Positions 35,296-47,458 of a stretch of DNA of 64,000 nt are shown here, in pieces. The stretch covers positions 310,001 to 374,000 of the forward strand of contig JADNRZ010000011.1 of the NCBI GenBank assembly GCA_015501605.1, written 5' to 3'. The DNA is from Panaeolus papilionaceus. Its lineage: Eukaryota; Basidiomycota; Agaricomycetes; Agaricales. Under the pieces are notes generated by a model. The model was not told the DNA's origin. It saw only the letters and a list, made by a program, of their open reading frames with translations, and did no database searches. Within the stretch, counting starts at the first letter, position 1, and each line of letters begins with the position of its first letter. A program made the translations under genes and the position numbers.

Positions 35296-37899
35296 ATGCT
35301 GCCCATTGACGACAGTTTTCGTCCTTGTCACGATAGTGCTTCTTCCAGGCTTATGGGAAACTCGGACCTTCACCTGCAAAGTGGATATAGCCGGATGGCA
35401 TCTCTGCAGCCCATAGCAGAATGCTCAAAGCGGCCATCTATGTTCGGAATTTATGGTCAAGAGGTTGGCGCTTGCAACCCCAGTAACCATTCTTTTTGCA
35501 ACCCTTGTGAAAGAGGCGGCGCCAGAGTCGCCCATCCAACATCTTCCGGCAATTGCTATAATGAGCAAAATGTCAAAGGACACGTGCCGACCGACTCTTT
35601 CCAGAGTAGTCGCCCACACATCTACCAGGTGCGTTTTTCAAGGTCTGTCAAGGGCACTCCTAGGTTTCTCATCCCTATTTCCACCAGGGCGCACTGCGGT
35701 CCAAGCCAGACGTTCATTATGACATGCCTTTCGTAATTTCATCACGGCCTTTGTACCACCTGGATGGATGGGACAGTCCAGAATCTCCCCAGGAAAAGCA
35801 AAGTATGGAATTGCTGGATGGTATCAATTGGGTTGCCAAATTGTCGCCTCCAGATGGCAGCGACGACTGGCTCAATAGGCGACCTTATCTGCAGGTCGAT
35901 ACCTCCTGCCAATGGACGCACAGTCCGGAGTCGGATTCAATGGAAACAGACACCGACGACGACTCGTTGCTGTCGCATTCTACCCTCTCTTTCTCGCCAC
36001 CCTATTCGGATTCGTCGGACCCACCCCTTCCTACACACCTTTTGGACCTGGAGGACGAGCGGCACGCCCCATCAAGCGAAAACTCTCCGCAACGTGCCCC
36101 ATCAATACCACTCGCCCGCCCTGAGGCAAACACTATATACCCTCCCTTAGAAGAATACCCGGACAATTTTCAACTACATGACATTACTCCTATGGATCTA
36201 CCCCCTCATGCCCCGCAACATTTGTACGACCACTATGACTACGACCACTTTCCCTCTGAACCAGGACCGTCCCATGAACCGATATCGCCTCTTGACACTG
36301 ACTCGGAAGCCCCCCTCTTCTCCTCGATGGTGCCGGAATCTGGACCCTCTTTTAGCAATCCTTTTGGCTTGCTAAATTTGCCCTCGTTTCATTACCCCTC
36401 GGAATGGCCCTCCTCTGACCCCATTCCATCTTCTCCATCCCGTAGACGATCGAGAGACCTTCCATTACCTGATCCAGGTCGGTACATTTCGCATTCCCTG
36501 CCAGATCTCGTTAGACCTTGCTAAACCCTTTCTAGATCCTACCCTAACACGGTCATCGAGTGGCATCAAGCTACTGTCTCTGCCCGGTGCAATTACAGAT
36601 GACGACCTGATACCGGCTTCCCTCGCATCAAGCAACTTTATCCCAGATTTAGATGCCATCACACCTTCGACAGCTACGCCTTCCGGACTTCTCCTATGGG
36701 GTACCAACGGACCCTTGTCAGACGCTGACCTGCCGATTCGCCGATCCTACTCTCCAGAGCCGGATCTTGACTTGAATGGTCTCGACAGCAAGGATTTGGA
36801 CGAGCTTGCGGAACGCGCAGGGGAGGATCTGGACAAGGAGGAAGTACGACGGATATACGAGATGCGATCTCGCAAACGCTCGTTGGGTGGCTACAGTGGC
36901 GTTCCTCATAGCCAGGAGAAGTGGGAGCGAGAGCAAGCGCGAGAGCTGGGTCTCTTGTTGAAGCTCAAGCTACACCTTGGTGAGGATAACCAGAAGGATA
37001 GGAAGCACGAGGCAAAGACAGTAACTTTCGCTGATACGCCTGAGCTCACGCCCTCCTCGACTGCTGCGTCATCTCGACGACCATCTATGGACGACTCCAT
37101 GGAGGACGCGGATGCCTCTTCCAAGGATTCCGACTCATGTACCAGCCGTTCGCCTCGCACGCCCTCCCGTTCGCAAACCTCGCCTCCTTCCAAAACCTCT
37201 CCCAAGAACCGTATTTCCAGCATCGATCAACTCGTAGCCAATATGGTCTTCCACCGGCAACAGGAACCGCTACGCCGACACCCGGTGCGAACACGCACAT
37301 GGTCCCCTGCCTCTAACACCGCATTTATGCCGACGTCATCGCCTTTATCTCCCAAGGGCTCCTCGAAAGCTTTGGAATGTGGCAAGGGTACTTTTGTGTC
37401 GCCCAAGAGCCCGTTGAGGCATGTTATTTTGCCTGGAGAGGAAGAGGAGGAACACATTGAGCAGGAGTTGGAGAACGACGATGCGGATTTTGACTTTTTG
37501 CCGCTTAATACGTTCGTGTTTGGCGAGTCGAATTGGCTTGACTCTGCGCCGGTTAGTTTAGGAGGTCGTGTAGAGGAAGAAGCTGGTCAACAAGCTCGCG
37601 AGGAGGGTGTTGGTGCAGGCATCAGAGAAGACGAAGGCAGGAAAGGGGAAGATGAAAACATGATACAGTCAGCGAACGTGACAACTGCAACACCAACTAC
37701 GACAACGACGAGCGAAAAAAGCGAGGACGGGCTATTTGGGTCAGGGAATAGTGCTTCTCTTGGACTTTGTTCCTCTCCTGAGATGCTATCTGCGGTACTG
37801 TCGACTGAGAATCAGAACGACACACCAAAGGTTGGTTTTAAGGATGAGCAGAATCAAGGTCTTTGTGAGGATGCATCTCACTCTGTGATTATGGCTTGA
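35296..37899 (+). CDS. large acidic Ser/Pro-rich protein of unknown function
   Basis: Three exons (35296-35628, 35688-36477, 36515-37899) join in frame to 835 aa. Junctions have GTGCGT..CAG and GTCGGT..TAG ends; the second intron is only 37 nt. Residues 110-380 are rich in Ser, Pro, Asp and Glu with long disordered stretches. A more ordered, highly charged block follows (DLDELAERAGEDLDKEEVRR, IYEMRSRKRSLGGYSGVP, EKWEREQARELGLLLKLKL), probably helical. The C-terminal third again has many S/T-P sites and acidic runs. There is no signal peptide or membrane segment. The composition suggests a nuclear or cytosolic regulatory or scaffold protein, but I do not recognise the family. The start could also be the ATG at 35724 if exon 1 is not used. 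Confidence 0.65.
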
Positions 37900-39755
37900 C
37901 CTGTCTTTTTATGCTTTGCTGCGTCTATGGTTGGCTATAGGTGAGCCCGCTCCATTTTTACGCTAGAATATGGACTGAAGTTCTTCTATGTTCGGCCAGA
38001 TTGTCTCGTGTCTCTCGGGCTTACTGCATTACGGCACGTTGGTGCTATTAATGTGCTATGGTCTTGGTCTGGCACAGTTACTGCATGCAGTATCGGTCTG
38101 TCTGTAAGCCTGTACTGCGCCCACTGCAGAGTATGCTCCGCGGGTTAGACTGCTCAGCTACCTGCGTGCACCACAGCCTAGAACCCACCTTCGCCAATCT
38201 ATCCATCATCTCATCATCTTTCTCTTTCTTGCTCTCGTCCTCTCTCTCTTGTGTCATACATATATTTCCTTTGCTAGTTCTTCGTCTTGCTTTTCTCTTT
38301 TTATTTTGCGGCTTTTATCCTGAGCCCTTTACTCTATCCATGGTCGTTGTGTCGAGTCCTGGAACATCACATTTTCTGTCCCTTTTCGATCTGTCCCTCA
38401 TCACACACACACACCCACTATCACCCAAACCTATCCATATCGCATATATGTCTCCTAGCTCTTGCTCTCTCTTGCATCTATTCATGCTCATCTATTGGAC
38501 TTTGTCCCTTATCTGTGCTTGTAACATTATCGACCACGATTTGAATCGAGATTTTCAAACCAATTCAAACCTATTTGTGCTTGGGTTTCCCTTTTTTTTT
38601 GCTCTCTTTTTCCGGTGATGAGCTATGGGTTTGTGAGCGTTTCTTTTTTTCTCTTTCTCTTTTTTGATTTTCTTAGATCGTTCTATCCTCGTTCGATTAT
38701 GCCGCTCTATGACTTATGTTACTGGCTCACTTGCTTTGATGACTTTTGGGTTTTCAACCCTCAACACATCACTCAAGGCGGTGCGTCATTCCATGACAAA
38801 CACGCCGATTTTCTTTCTTGCGACACCTTTCTGGATTTACAATTTACATGATTTTGTCTATCTCCTATCTTGCTGTATCTGTTGTAGCAGTATCCTTGGA
38901 CTTTCTCGCTTTTCTTTCCTTGGCTTTCTCTTTCCTTTCCTTTCCTCTTCTTTTCACTCTCGTCTGGTCGTCTCCTCTCTATCTTAATATCGCGCTACCT
39001 CGTCATTTTTTTTGATACTTACAATAATGTTTATTATGTAACAAAACCGTGAATAAGAACTGATTCTTTCTTTTGCCTCTGTCCTTTAGATCATCTATCA
39101 TGTCAGTCAATCGGTCCTCGTTTTCGTTGGCGAGCTGCGAAATTGCGAGCCGAGATTCAAGAAGCAGACGATCTGAGCAAGACATCAAACTTTGACGACG
39201 CACTTTTGAAAGTGATGCTTGAATTGCAGATCATGCGACGTCTGCATCAGTTTTTGGTTCCATATTTTGGATAGATCGCTGCACAACGTCTTTTGTTGAA
39301 GTTAAGTGTTCTGTATCTTTGGCCTTTTCCTACTTTCATGATTTTTCAGGAAAAACGTATTCAACTCCACTGCACGATGAGTTTTTGCATTTCTTCATAA
39401 CTGCTAATTTTTCTCCTCGCTAGAACCTCATTACTCTCCGGTATACTGACACATCCTGCCTCGTCTGCTCGTCAGGACAGCCAAGTAGAGCCACATCTTC
39501 GATCACAAAGGAACATATGTATCCATGAGTATCTGTTCTAATTCCGCCCCATGATATGGTGTCAATTGCATCTCCACATAAAAACCAGCTACTGATAGCA
39601 TCGTAGCGTGCTGTCCCTTGAAAAGCTCCCCATCAGCGAAAGCCCCGTCCTCTTTCTCTGTGATGCTCCTCGCTTTGATGCCCATCTCAGAGTGAGCAGG
39701 AGTCTACGTCCTTATCGCTACTTTCGTCGTCTGATGCCTATGGCTGAAATATCTG
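37900..39755. other. no gene; pyrimidine-rich region
   Basis: After the stop codon of the acidic protein, 38190-39010 is strongly T/C-rich on the + strand and produces several long but low-complexity open frames on that strand. Between 39010 and 39750 short frames such as 39503-39685 (-) have no motif. The CT-rich part could be a long 3' UTR, a non-coding RNA or a promoter pyrimidine tract. Confidence 0.4.
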
Positions 39756-41584
39756 GCACGACAGGATGAAGGACCTCACCTGCCTGGACCTCAACCCCGC
39801 TTCTTGGTTGGCAATGCTCTGGACATTCTCCCAGAAAATCTGTCATGCGTCTATGTGGAGTGGTCAAACGAATTTAATAGTGAGTTGTCGCTTTGCTTAA
39901 GGTATCTGCGACTGTTGGTACTCATTCCTCGGCCTCAAGGTGATATTCTAGACATGAACGTCTTCGGGAATTGGAGATCACAACAAGATGTAAGATCCGT
40001 CTCTGATTTCTCCCGGGCCGTGCAGGACTAACTACGTTGACATAGGCTGTCTTAAACCATCCCATTGACGACGATGTATGGATACAAGGCCGAGTTATCG
40101 GACGATCCTCTTATCGTTTCTGCTGAACGATTTTCAGCAATGGCTGTGACTGTGCTTTCTCTAGGAGGAAGCATGGTCCACATTTCCGGCTTTGAGATAC
40201 GTTTCTTGGGCATGGACACAAAGGATGCTGAAGAAGGTCAACGCACTGACGGATTAGGTCAAGGTTTCCTTTGGAAGCGTTGAAAGGGATATGGTCCATT
40301 TTACTTTCAAGTTTTATTCATCACGGTATTAGGCGTTTTGTAGGCAAATGACAATGCGTCTCCTTCATTTATGGCTGAACTCTTAGAACGCCAGCAAACT
40401 GTGGGCGCATCAAATGAAGAAGAAATTCGTCTCAACGTTGCAAATACCGTCTACGCTGGTGAGTCTTGATTGGTGTACCAATCAACGTACAAGCTCTGAT
40501 TTTTTTCTTACTTATGAGTTTAGCTGCACCTGATACCGTAAGTATCAACAAAATTCGATGTTTGATTATGATTGGGGTCTCAAAGCTGGAGCCATTTATT
40601 GACAGACCATCTCCGCCGCGCAAACATTCTTTTATCTCATCACGACACACTCTGAAGTGCAAGCCAAGGCCCATGAAGAGTTAGATCGTGTCCTTGGTAC
40701 TCCTCCTCGCCTACCTACCTTTGAAGACCGACCTGTGCTGCCTTATATCGAAGCCATTTACCGCGAAGTGATGAGATGGTGCCCCCAGGCTGTCGCAATG
40801 GGTGTCCCGCATGCCACTAGTGAAGACGAGTGGTACAAGGGCTACTTCATCCCTAAAGGTGCTTTAGATGGATTTGTATCCCCGTTTCACATCTTGTTTG
40901 ACTCTGATGCTACCTTCCTCCTCTGAGCAGGAACGACCATATTCAGCAACATCTGGTAGTAGTTTACTCTGTCTCCCCTCTTACACTGATTGCTGATTTA
41001 AATCTCATGCTAGGGAGATGACCCATGACGAAAGGCTGTATCCTGATCCAGTGGTGTTTAAGCCGGAGAGGTTTTTCCAGGAGCATGGTAATCTCAATGA
41101 CGACAGCCAAATTTTGGCATATGGCTTTGGAAGAAGGTATGATTTGTATTGAATCCATTAGGTCATTTTCAGTCACTGGCCCGCTCTACAGAGTTTTGCT
41201 CAGGAAAGTATGCTGCAAGTGACATAGTGCGTCCCAAGTCCCAAGCCTCTTAACCGTGCTCGTGGTTCTAATGTATCAATTCTCCTTTCTTTCCTTTTTG
41301 TTTGGAACCTGCCATATTTTTTCTTTTCACTTAGCTTTGGCTGATGATGGCGTCCGTCTTTTCCTGCTTCAATCTGGATAAGAAGAATGATCGGGATGAG
41401 AACGAGATAGAAATTGACGAATTTGAAGAAATTGGTTTAATGATGTGCGTGGCTTGTTTTCTTCACCCCTTGTTGTAAAAATTCTGAGACCGCGAACAAC
41501 AGGCCTAAAACTCCTTACGAGTGTGATACCACTCCTCGCTCAACCAAGCATCACGAGCTCATCATTGAAACTGATCGCCAATGA
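39756..41584 (+). pseudogene. decayed cytochrome P450
   Basis: P450 pieces occur in order. LPGPQPRFLVGN and a short intron leading to SDILDMNVFGN mark the N terminus. YGYKAELSDDPLI belongs to the F-helix region. Near 40530 the I-helix reads AAAPDTTISA, with the usual Gly of AGxDT replaced. The ExxR helix is IYREVMRWCPQA. AYGFGRR and FCSGKYAASDI form the heme-ligand loop, and LWLMMASVFSCFNL then DRQ-stop at 41584 the C terminus. The B-to-E helix region is missing after 39990. The LKKVNALTD stretch at 40224-40253 ends in a stop, and the FGFGRR-to-FCSG junction does not splice in frame with any visible donor/acceptor pair. No in-frame ATG precedes the proline-rich hinge. These defects point to a pseudogene; an unusual intron set cannot be fully excluded. 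Confidence 0.65.
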
Positions 41585-42320
41585 GATAACGAACTTGAAA
41601 TCATCACTGGCAAATTATTTTCGAGAGTACATCTCATGTTCTTTGATGAACGTTGAAAATAAATCCATTCAAAAAAATTATCAGGCGGATGGTATCTGGT
41701 ACAGACAACGAAGTTTTATTTGTTCACCCGTGAGCATTACGAAGTGATGTTGAGCTCACCATGCCGCCCTCGGGCTGCAACTCGACACTTTCATTTGACT
41801 TTGACCAATGGTTTCGCCCTATCTCCATATGTGAGACTTTGCCAGGTCCGCCCTTCCGTCTGGATGTCGACGAAGGCTGTTGCCCGAGCTTCTCGCTCAA
41901 GCTAAGACAGTAGACACACTAACACAGCACTCGGAAGTCGGAGTGCTGTGTTACCTACGAGGAAGATGATCAGTATCATCAGACTTGGAATTTCTTGATT
42001 GTCCTCCGAGTTATCTACAGCTGTGCTTCTGCTGTGTGTGCGTGCTTGGCCGAAACCGGTCACACCTCGAGACATGAAATGCAGAGCGAGAAAGTATTTA
42101 TACCTCGGATCGCGGAGCATTCATTTGGCACGACTAAAATATCTTATCCTATTCGAGCGCTTTGCGGTCCTGCCGTCATACCTGTCATCGCGCGTGCTTA
42201 TTTAGACACAGCGATACGCTATCCACCTCTCCGATCTGAACCAATCATTGGCCACAGAACCACTGGTCGTTGACCATCTTTGACCAAAATTTTCAATATT
42301 CCAAGCATTGAGGCCTCATC
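41585..42320. other. intergenic with a perfect hairpin
   Basis: Spacer between the P450 relic and the C2 gene. Apart from the inverted repeat listed separately, no gene or element is visible. Confidence 0.4.
41921..41952. repeat. perfect 12-bp inverted repeat, 8-bp loop
   Basis: AACACAGCACTC at 41921-41932 is followed by an 8-base loop and its exact reverse complement at 41941-41952. It could form a hairpin in RNA or a binding site for a dimeric protein upstream of the C2 gene. There is no further element structure around it. Confidence 0.6.
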
Positions 42321-43938
42321 ATGCCAGGTGGACGCAAGAATCCCCTCAGCATGTCAAACATGCTTGACTCTCTGAACACCGCTGTCCGAACAGTGAAAGA
42401 CTCCACAAGGCCAAAACACGAAAGATCATCTTCATTGACGACGAAGGTGACAGACTCTGGCTATAGTATATCATACTCCGACCTATGCATTCAGGTATGG
42501 CACATCTATTCACGTCTCACTACTGCCACATTGGCAGCTTCTGCTTAATGCGGGCTAGATAGATTTCTGACGAATGATCGTCTGAAACAGTTTATCGGTG
42601 CATCAGGGCTCCCTAAGATGGACGTCGTTGGTTCTGCCGACCCCTATTTTGTTGCCAAGATCGATGATAAAATATCTTTTGTGTGAGTGCACAGGGTTTC
42701 GTCTCAACATCCATCATCAATTGTCGTCTGAGTCGTCCTCACCTGCATTTCTCTGCAGTTCGACTGTGAAACCCGACAATCTTGCACCAGTATGGAACGA
42801 AATATGGCGCATCAAAAACGTACCCAGTACGGCTTCTCTTGACATAGATGTCATGGATAAGGATGAGGGCAATATGACAGATGATTTCATTGGGAGAGCG
42901 AGCACATCAGTCTCCGCTGGAACCAAGGAGATTGAAATTCAAGGACCTATCACGGTTTTCCGGCGCACAAGAGGGACTATGTGGGTCAAGGTGCGTCACT
43001 TTGTCAAAGACAAGAACACTGGCTGATTCCAACAGATCGAGAGCAGCCCAGCCGAGGACAAAGACCCCACCGTTTTCCCTTATCTTTTTGCTGGTCCTAT
43101 TCGATACTCCAGGCACTTCTCGCCGACTGTAGGCCTCCTTACCAACCTCGACGAGGCGCGATTATACTCCACATGGAAGATGTATATCGCCGGAGTGCCC
43201 GTATTCTTTGGGGATGTTCACCAGCACTGGAACACAAAATACAAGGCCGCACAAAACATCTTCCAGGGGCCTACCAGTCTTGCCGTGCGCGCCGGGATCC
43301 AAGCTGGACATCGCATGCTCTATGCCAGGACAGCAACGAATGGCTTCGGGATCATCTCCGACGCGGCAAGCATCCAGCACATTCTGCATGGGGGTCAAAG
43401 CAGACCCGGACAAGCTCCCAATGCCCAGTTTGCACATCGCGTCAAGCCAGCCGTTTATACTTACATCATATCCTCCGAAGATGACTCCTTCCGCTTTTCA
43501 GAGACCGGTGCAGCTTTCTTCGTCGATTTTGCTAGTAAGCATGCCTTACATGCCAATTGTTACGAGACAGTTCGCTATAGCGGAGAGTTCCATCCGAGGC
43601 CGGAGGGGGGATGGGCTAACTTTTCTGACGAAATTGCTGACGGGGACGTCGACTGGGAGCTTGTCATTGACAACAACTCAGGGACTTATGCTCCCGACAA
43701 GGCGATGCTTCCCGCTTTGCAAGAGCTGTTGGAATACAACTTCCCTGGATTCAAGATCTTTGCGCTCCACCACGAGGATGAAGAGCTCGTGAGCAGCCGT
43801 GAAGCATGTCGAGCCTATGCTCTTAAGTACCGTGGCGTTGGAGCGGATGAGCTTCAGCCTCATGCGGCAGCAGGTGAGGTTACGCTATCAGAACAGGTGT
43901 CAAATGAAAGCAAGGCTACAGATGCAACTCAAGCATAA
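42321..43938 (+). CDS. C2-domain protein
   Basis: Four exons (42321-42494, 42591-42682, 42759-42990, 43036-43938) give 466 aa. After a Ser/Lys-rich N terminus of about 55 residues, a C2 domain spans about 56-165: FIGASGLPKMDVVGSADPYF, TVKPDNLAPVWNEIWR, LDIDVMDKDEGNMTDDFIG. Asp residues of the calcium-binding loops (MDVVGSADP and DVMDKDEGNMTDD) are present, so calcium-dependent phospholipid binding is plausible. The C-terminal 300 residues (FFGDVHQHWNTKYKAAQNIF ... YTYIISSEDDSFRFSETG ... GTYAPDKAMLPALQELL) match a fungal type of C2 protein I cannot name further. It ends in an Ala/Gln/Ser-rich tail. No catalytic motif is seen. Confidence 0.8.
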
Positions 43939-44130
43939 CCGCCTAATGCACGATCAACTTGGTTTACACGTTGATTTGTACCAATATAAGATATGTTGTA
44001 TTTTGATGTACAATTAGCCAGTATAATGTAGTCTGCAATATCTTGCTCTGCTCCCTAAATGACTTTAGACGGTATATCAGCTAAGAGGTAACCAGAATCC
44101 AGACCAGCTGCCCCATAGGCATAAATGTGA

Positions 44131-46546
44131 CTAGTTCATTGCGTAAATTTCCTATAAAATGGAAGGCATAGGTGAGTTTAAGTTTAAAAGGACAGATCGC
44201 GGATATCACCTTAATCTCAGTCTCAAACGTCTTCGCGATCTTGTTGCGAGCTACCTTTTGTGCCGCCGTAACGAGTCCATTCTCCGGGGTCCATTCTTCT
44301 GCAGTAAGTACAACGCCGCAGATGAGCTCAACAGGTTTGAATCCGTTCTTCTTGCCCAGCTCGACGCATGCGCTGAGGACAAGAGATTTAACCCCATCGT
44401 GTCTACAGAGTGTGGCCAGATCTTCCTGGGCGAGGTTGGCTAGTTTCGGGGATGACTTAAGAGCCTGTCGTAGATTGGCTTCGTGGGGAATGATGATGGC
44501 CAGGGGTCGGGTAGCCCCTGATGTAGCATGTACGCAGAGGTTGGAAACGAAATTGGAGGATTTATAAATGACTTCGAGCTGTTCCAAAGCAATGTACTAT
44601 GGATGAATTTGTCAGTGGATGAAACATTGCAGTTAAAGAGAAATGGTGTACCTCTCCATGTTGGAGCTTCACCAGATTCTTGAGCCTAAACGAGAAGTAG
44701 CTTCGTCAGAACGAGGTCGATAGAAACAAAAATAATCCTGGCATACCGGTCAATAATGCTGATAGTGCCGTCCTCATTCCATTGACCAATATCTCCTGTC
44801 CTGAACCATCCATCCTTGGTAAAGATTGTCTCGTCGTTGTTCAAATCCGGTCGCTTGTAATATCCCTTTGTGAGAGACGGCCCTCTGATGCAAATTTCGC
44901 CTTGAGGAGGCGAGTTACTCGATAAATAGCCAGCTTCGGGCATATCAAGGAATTTGATCTCTAGAGAGGGAACAGGCAGCCCAACGGCACCAAATCGCAT
45001 TACCTCTGGCGGAAGCAAGCAACACATGCCACACGATTCTGTCATGCCATACCCTGTAAACAAAAGGCATCAGTATTTTAAATCCAACAAGGGTCATACT
45101 TTTGAGAGCTAACCTTGGAAAATGGGCACTACAGTCAAACTCAAAAACTCTTGCGACGCTTCGCTGATAGGTGCACCGCCATTCATCGCAAAAGCGAGTC
45201 TGCCACCAGTTGCCTCCTTCACCTTGCTCAAGACAACCTTCTCGCCCAATGAAGACAAGAAAGGCGTTTGAGCCCTCTTCGCAGCCAGGGCACCGTTAAA
45301 CAGAGCCCTCTTGACAAAACTTCCACTCTCGACCTTCCCAACAATCCCCTTCCTGATCGTCTCCCACACACTGGGCACTCCAAACATGATATGGGGCTTC
45401 AGTTCCGCTAGGTCTCCTCTGCAGTTTTTCACACCAGCATCTGTCAGTGTCTTTGGCCTCGCATACCCCGACGTGATTCCCACAGAGAGAGCAGCGAGCT
45501 CCACTATGAACTCCAGGACGTGAGCAAGGGGGAGATAGGCAAGGTAGATTTGATCGTGGCGGATATGGGGTCCAAAGACCAGAGAGATCGAGCCGACTGA
45601 CGCAACGAGATTGGAATGGGTGAGGCACACCCCCTTTGGCGCACCAGTTGAGCCACTGGTGTACATGATGCATGCAAGAGTATCCGGGGTTGGGCGGCGT
45701 GCCTTCAACTCTGATGCGAAACTTTCTGGGTCCAACGTGGATCCTAAGGTCATGAGGTCGTCGAGATGAATGAATGTGATGTCGGGACGAGTGGACTTGA
45801 GGGAGTCAATTGTCGACGAAGTTGCTGTACCATCGTAGATCACAACTTTGAGGTGTGAGGTATTGGGCAGAACCTTGAGGAGAACTGGTAGAAGCTCTGC
45901 ATTGGTGAAGAGTCCATGGCTTTCGGGTTCGTTTAGGGAGTGCTGAAGACCATCAACTCCCAGAGTGTCGTATGCCGTGGCAATAGTGGTGGATAGCAAG
46001 ATGGATGCATGAGAAACTAGCTGCCAGTTGACACTGATTACGTTTGAGGTAAGTATGCTGGACTCGGTGACGGGGACGTTAAATGACTCGCCTGGTCTGG
46101 GAATACATGTTCAGGATGTGTTCCTTCTTGATTCCTACACGAACTAACCCCGCCGCGACAGACTGGATCTTCTTATCGAACTCGATGTAGTTGAGAAACT
46201 GGTAGGGTCCCAGCTCGGCCAGCTTCCAAACCTTCGTCTCCTTCACTTCTCGTCCACCGACGACCTTGACGATCTCCTTCTGCTCCTCATGAGTGCGTAT
46301 GAGCTCCCTCCAGCCCACTGCCGAGTATTTCTCTCCATACTTCTGGACTGCATGGTCCACGAGATCCGGAATGGTGTACACACCAGGAGCAGGCGACTCG
46401 ACGAGCTTCCCAGAGCTGATTGCAAGGCGCCGAACGCCTCCTTCATTAGGGCCGGCAGGAGGAGAGACTTCGACAGAACCTTTGCCAAAGAAATCGGGGC
46501 GGAGGGGAAGACCGGTAGTCAAATAACCGAATGATGAAGAGCTCAT
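44131..46546 (-). CDS. long-chain acyl-CoA synthetase
   Basis: AMP-forming enzyme activating fatty acids to acyl-CoA. In transcript order, exon 1 is 46092-46546, exon 2 starts at 46033, and a tiny last exon 44131-44151 encodes EIYAMN and stop. Motifs: the phosphate-binding YTSGSTGAPKGVCLTHSN, PLAHVLE, GYGMTE, WFRTGDIGQWNEDG, the linker IDRLKNLVKLQHGEY typical of long-chain enzymes, and KKNGFKPVEL near the end. The N terminus (about residues 1-150) matches the FAA-type layout with NMYSQTSVNWQLVSHA and TAYDTLG. Length is roughly 690 aa, normal for the family. The first intron (46034-46091) begins GC instead of GT. The enzyme works at the ER, lipid droplets or peroxisomes in fungi; no clear targeting signal is visible. 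Confidence 0.92.
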
Positions 46547-47458
46547 AATATATGGTGCTGGTAGGAAACCGCTGTGGGGAGGGTTGACTTGAATGGGAAT
46601 GAATTTGGACCATTCTTTGGAGATTAAATACCTCTAGGTAGGCACATAAAAGTAAGGTAGAACGCAGTGGATGCCCAGAGGAAGGGTCGCTGCTAGTTCC
46701 AGAAACAAGAGATGTGTGTCGCCTGCCGGGAATGAATACCGGTAATATGAGGGGTGAGACAAGGGTCCACCACCACCTGGCTGGGGCTGAGACGCTGACT
46801 TGGCGGCATGTTAGCCTATGAACGCAGGACGCAAGAGTCGATAACGGAGTCAGTATGTCCTACGATTTTGATGGAGACCCTGCTCGATGTGAGAGTCTGC
46901 GTCGATGAACCGGTTAATAGGGTATGTCAGTTACCGGACATGACGATGGCGGTGGTTCTTGCAATAATCTTTCAGCGTCCCATAACAACTCAGTTGGTGG
47001 CAGCATTGTGATCCAGGCACGCACGATCGCACATCCCAAAGGTCCACATGGGAGTGCATGTTTAGCAGGTGTAAAATCTCGAAGGTCGTACGGATCGCCA
47101 AAGTTGCGAGAGAGAAATAAAAGCGCCTGGAAAGCGGGGAAGGAGGCAGGTTTTCATCGCAAAATTTTCCAAAGGATGTGAGTCTACCGTCTGGCATGAG
47201 AATGAGAGGATAAAAGACAGCGTACCATGACACGAGTACACACAATACCCGACAGATTGGTTCAAACCACAGCCATGGGGCGATAAGCATCTTTGACACC
47301 TTTTCCCCCAGAGCCAAAGCGAGAAGGCACAATAGATTGAAGTATTTAAAGACGAGCTTTTACATCAGTCAAAAAACACAACAATAATGCTAATATCATC
47401 TCTGAAGGGTTAATTTAAATTCAATGATGATTCAACAAATGACACAAAATTAGGCGCC
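46547..47458. other. intergenic, no gene seen
   Basis: A 133-codon minus frame (46931-47332) overlaps a plus frame and has no motif. The region mainly holds the promoter of the acyl-CoA synthetase and the 3' flank of the first phosphatase. Confidence 0.4.

Noticed and set aside
38058..38987. Several long plus-strand frames (up to 186 codons) rich in Ser, Leu and Phe
   Set aside because: They arise from the T/C-rich composition of the tract, with all three frames open at once; not evidence of a membrane protein.
42981..43484. 167-codon frame overlapping the C2 gene
   Set aside because: Shadow of exon 4 of the C2-domain gene, whose frame is supported by splice junctions and length.
46931..47332. 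133-codon minus-strand frame between the acyl-CoA synthetase and phosphatase A
   Set aside because: No family motif, start is not near a promoter-like signal, and it lies in an expected regulatory spacer.
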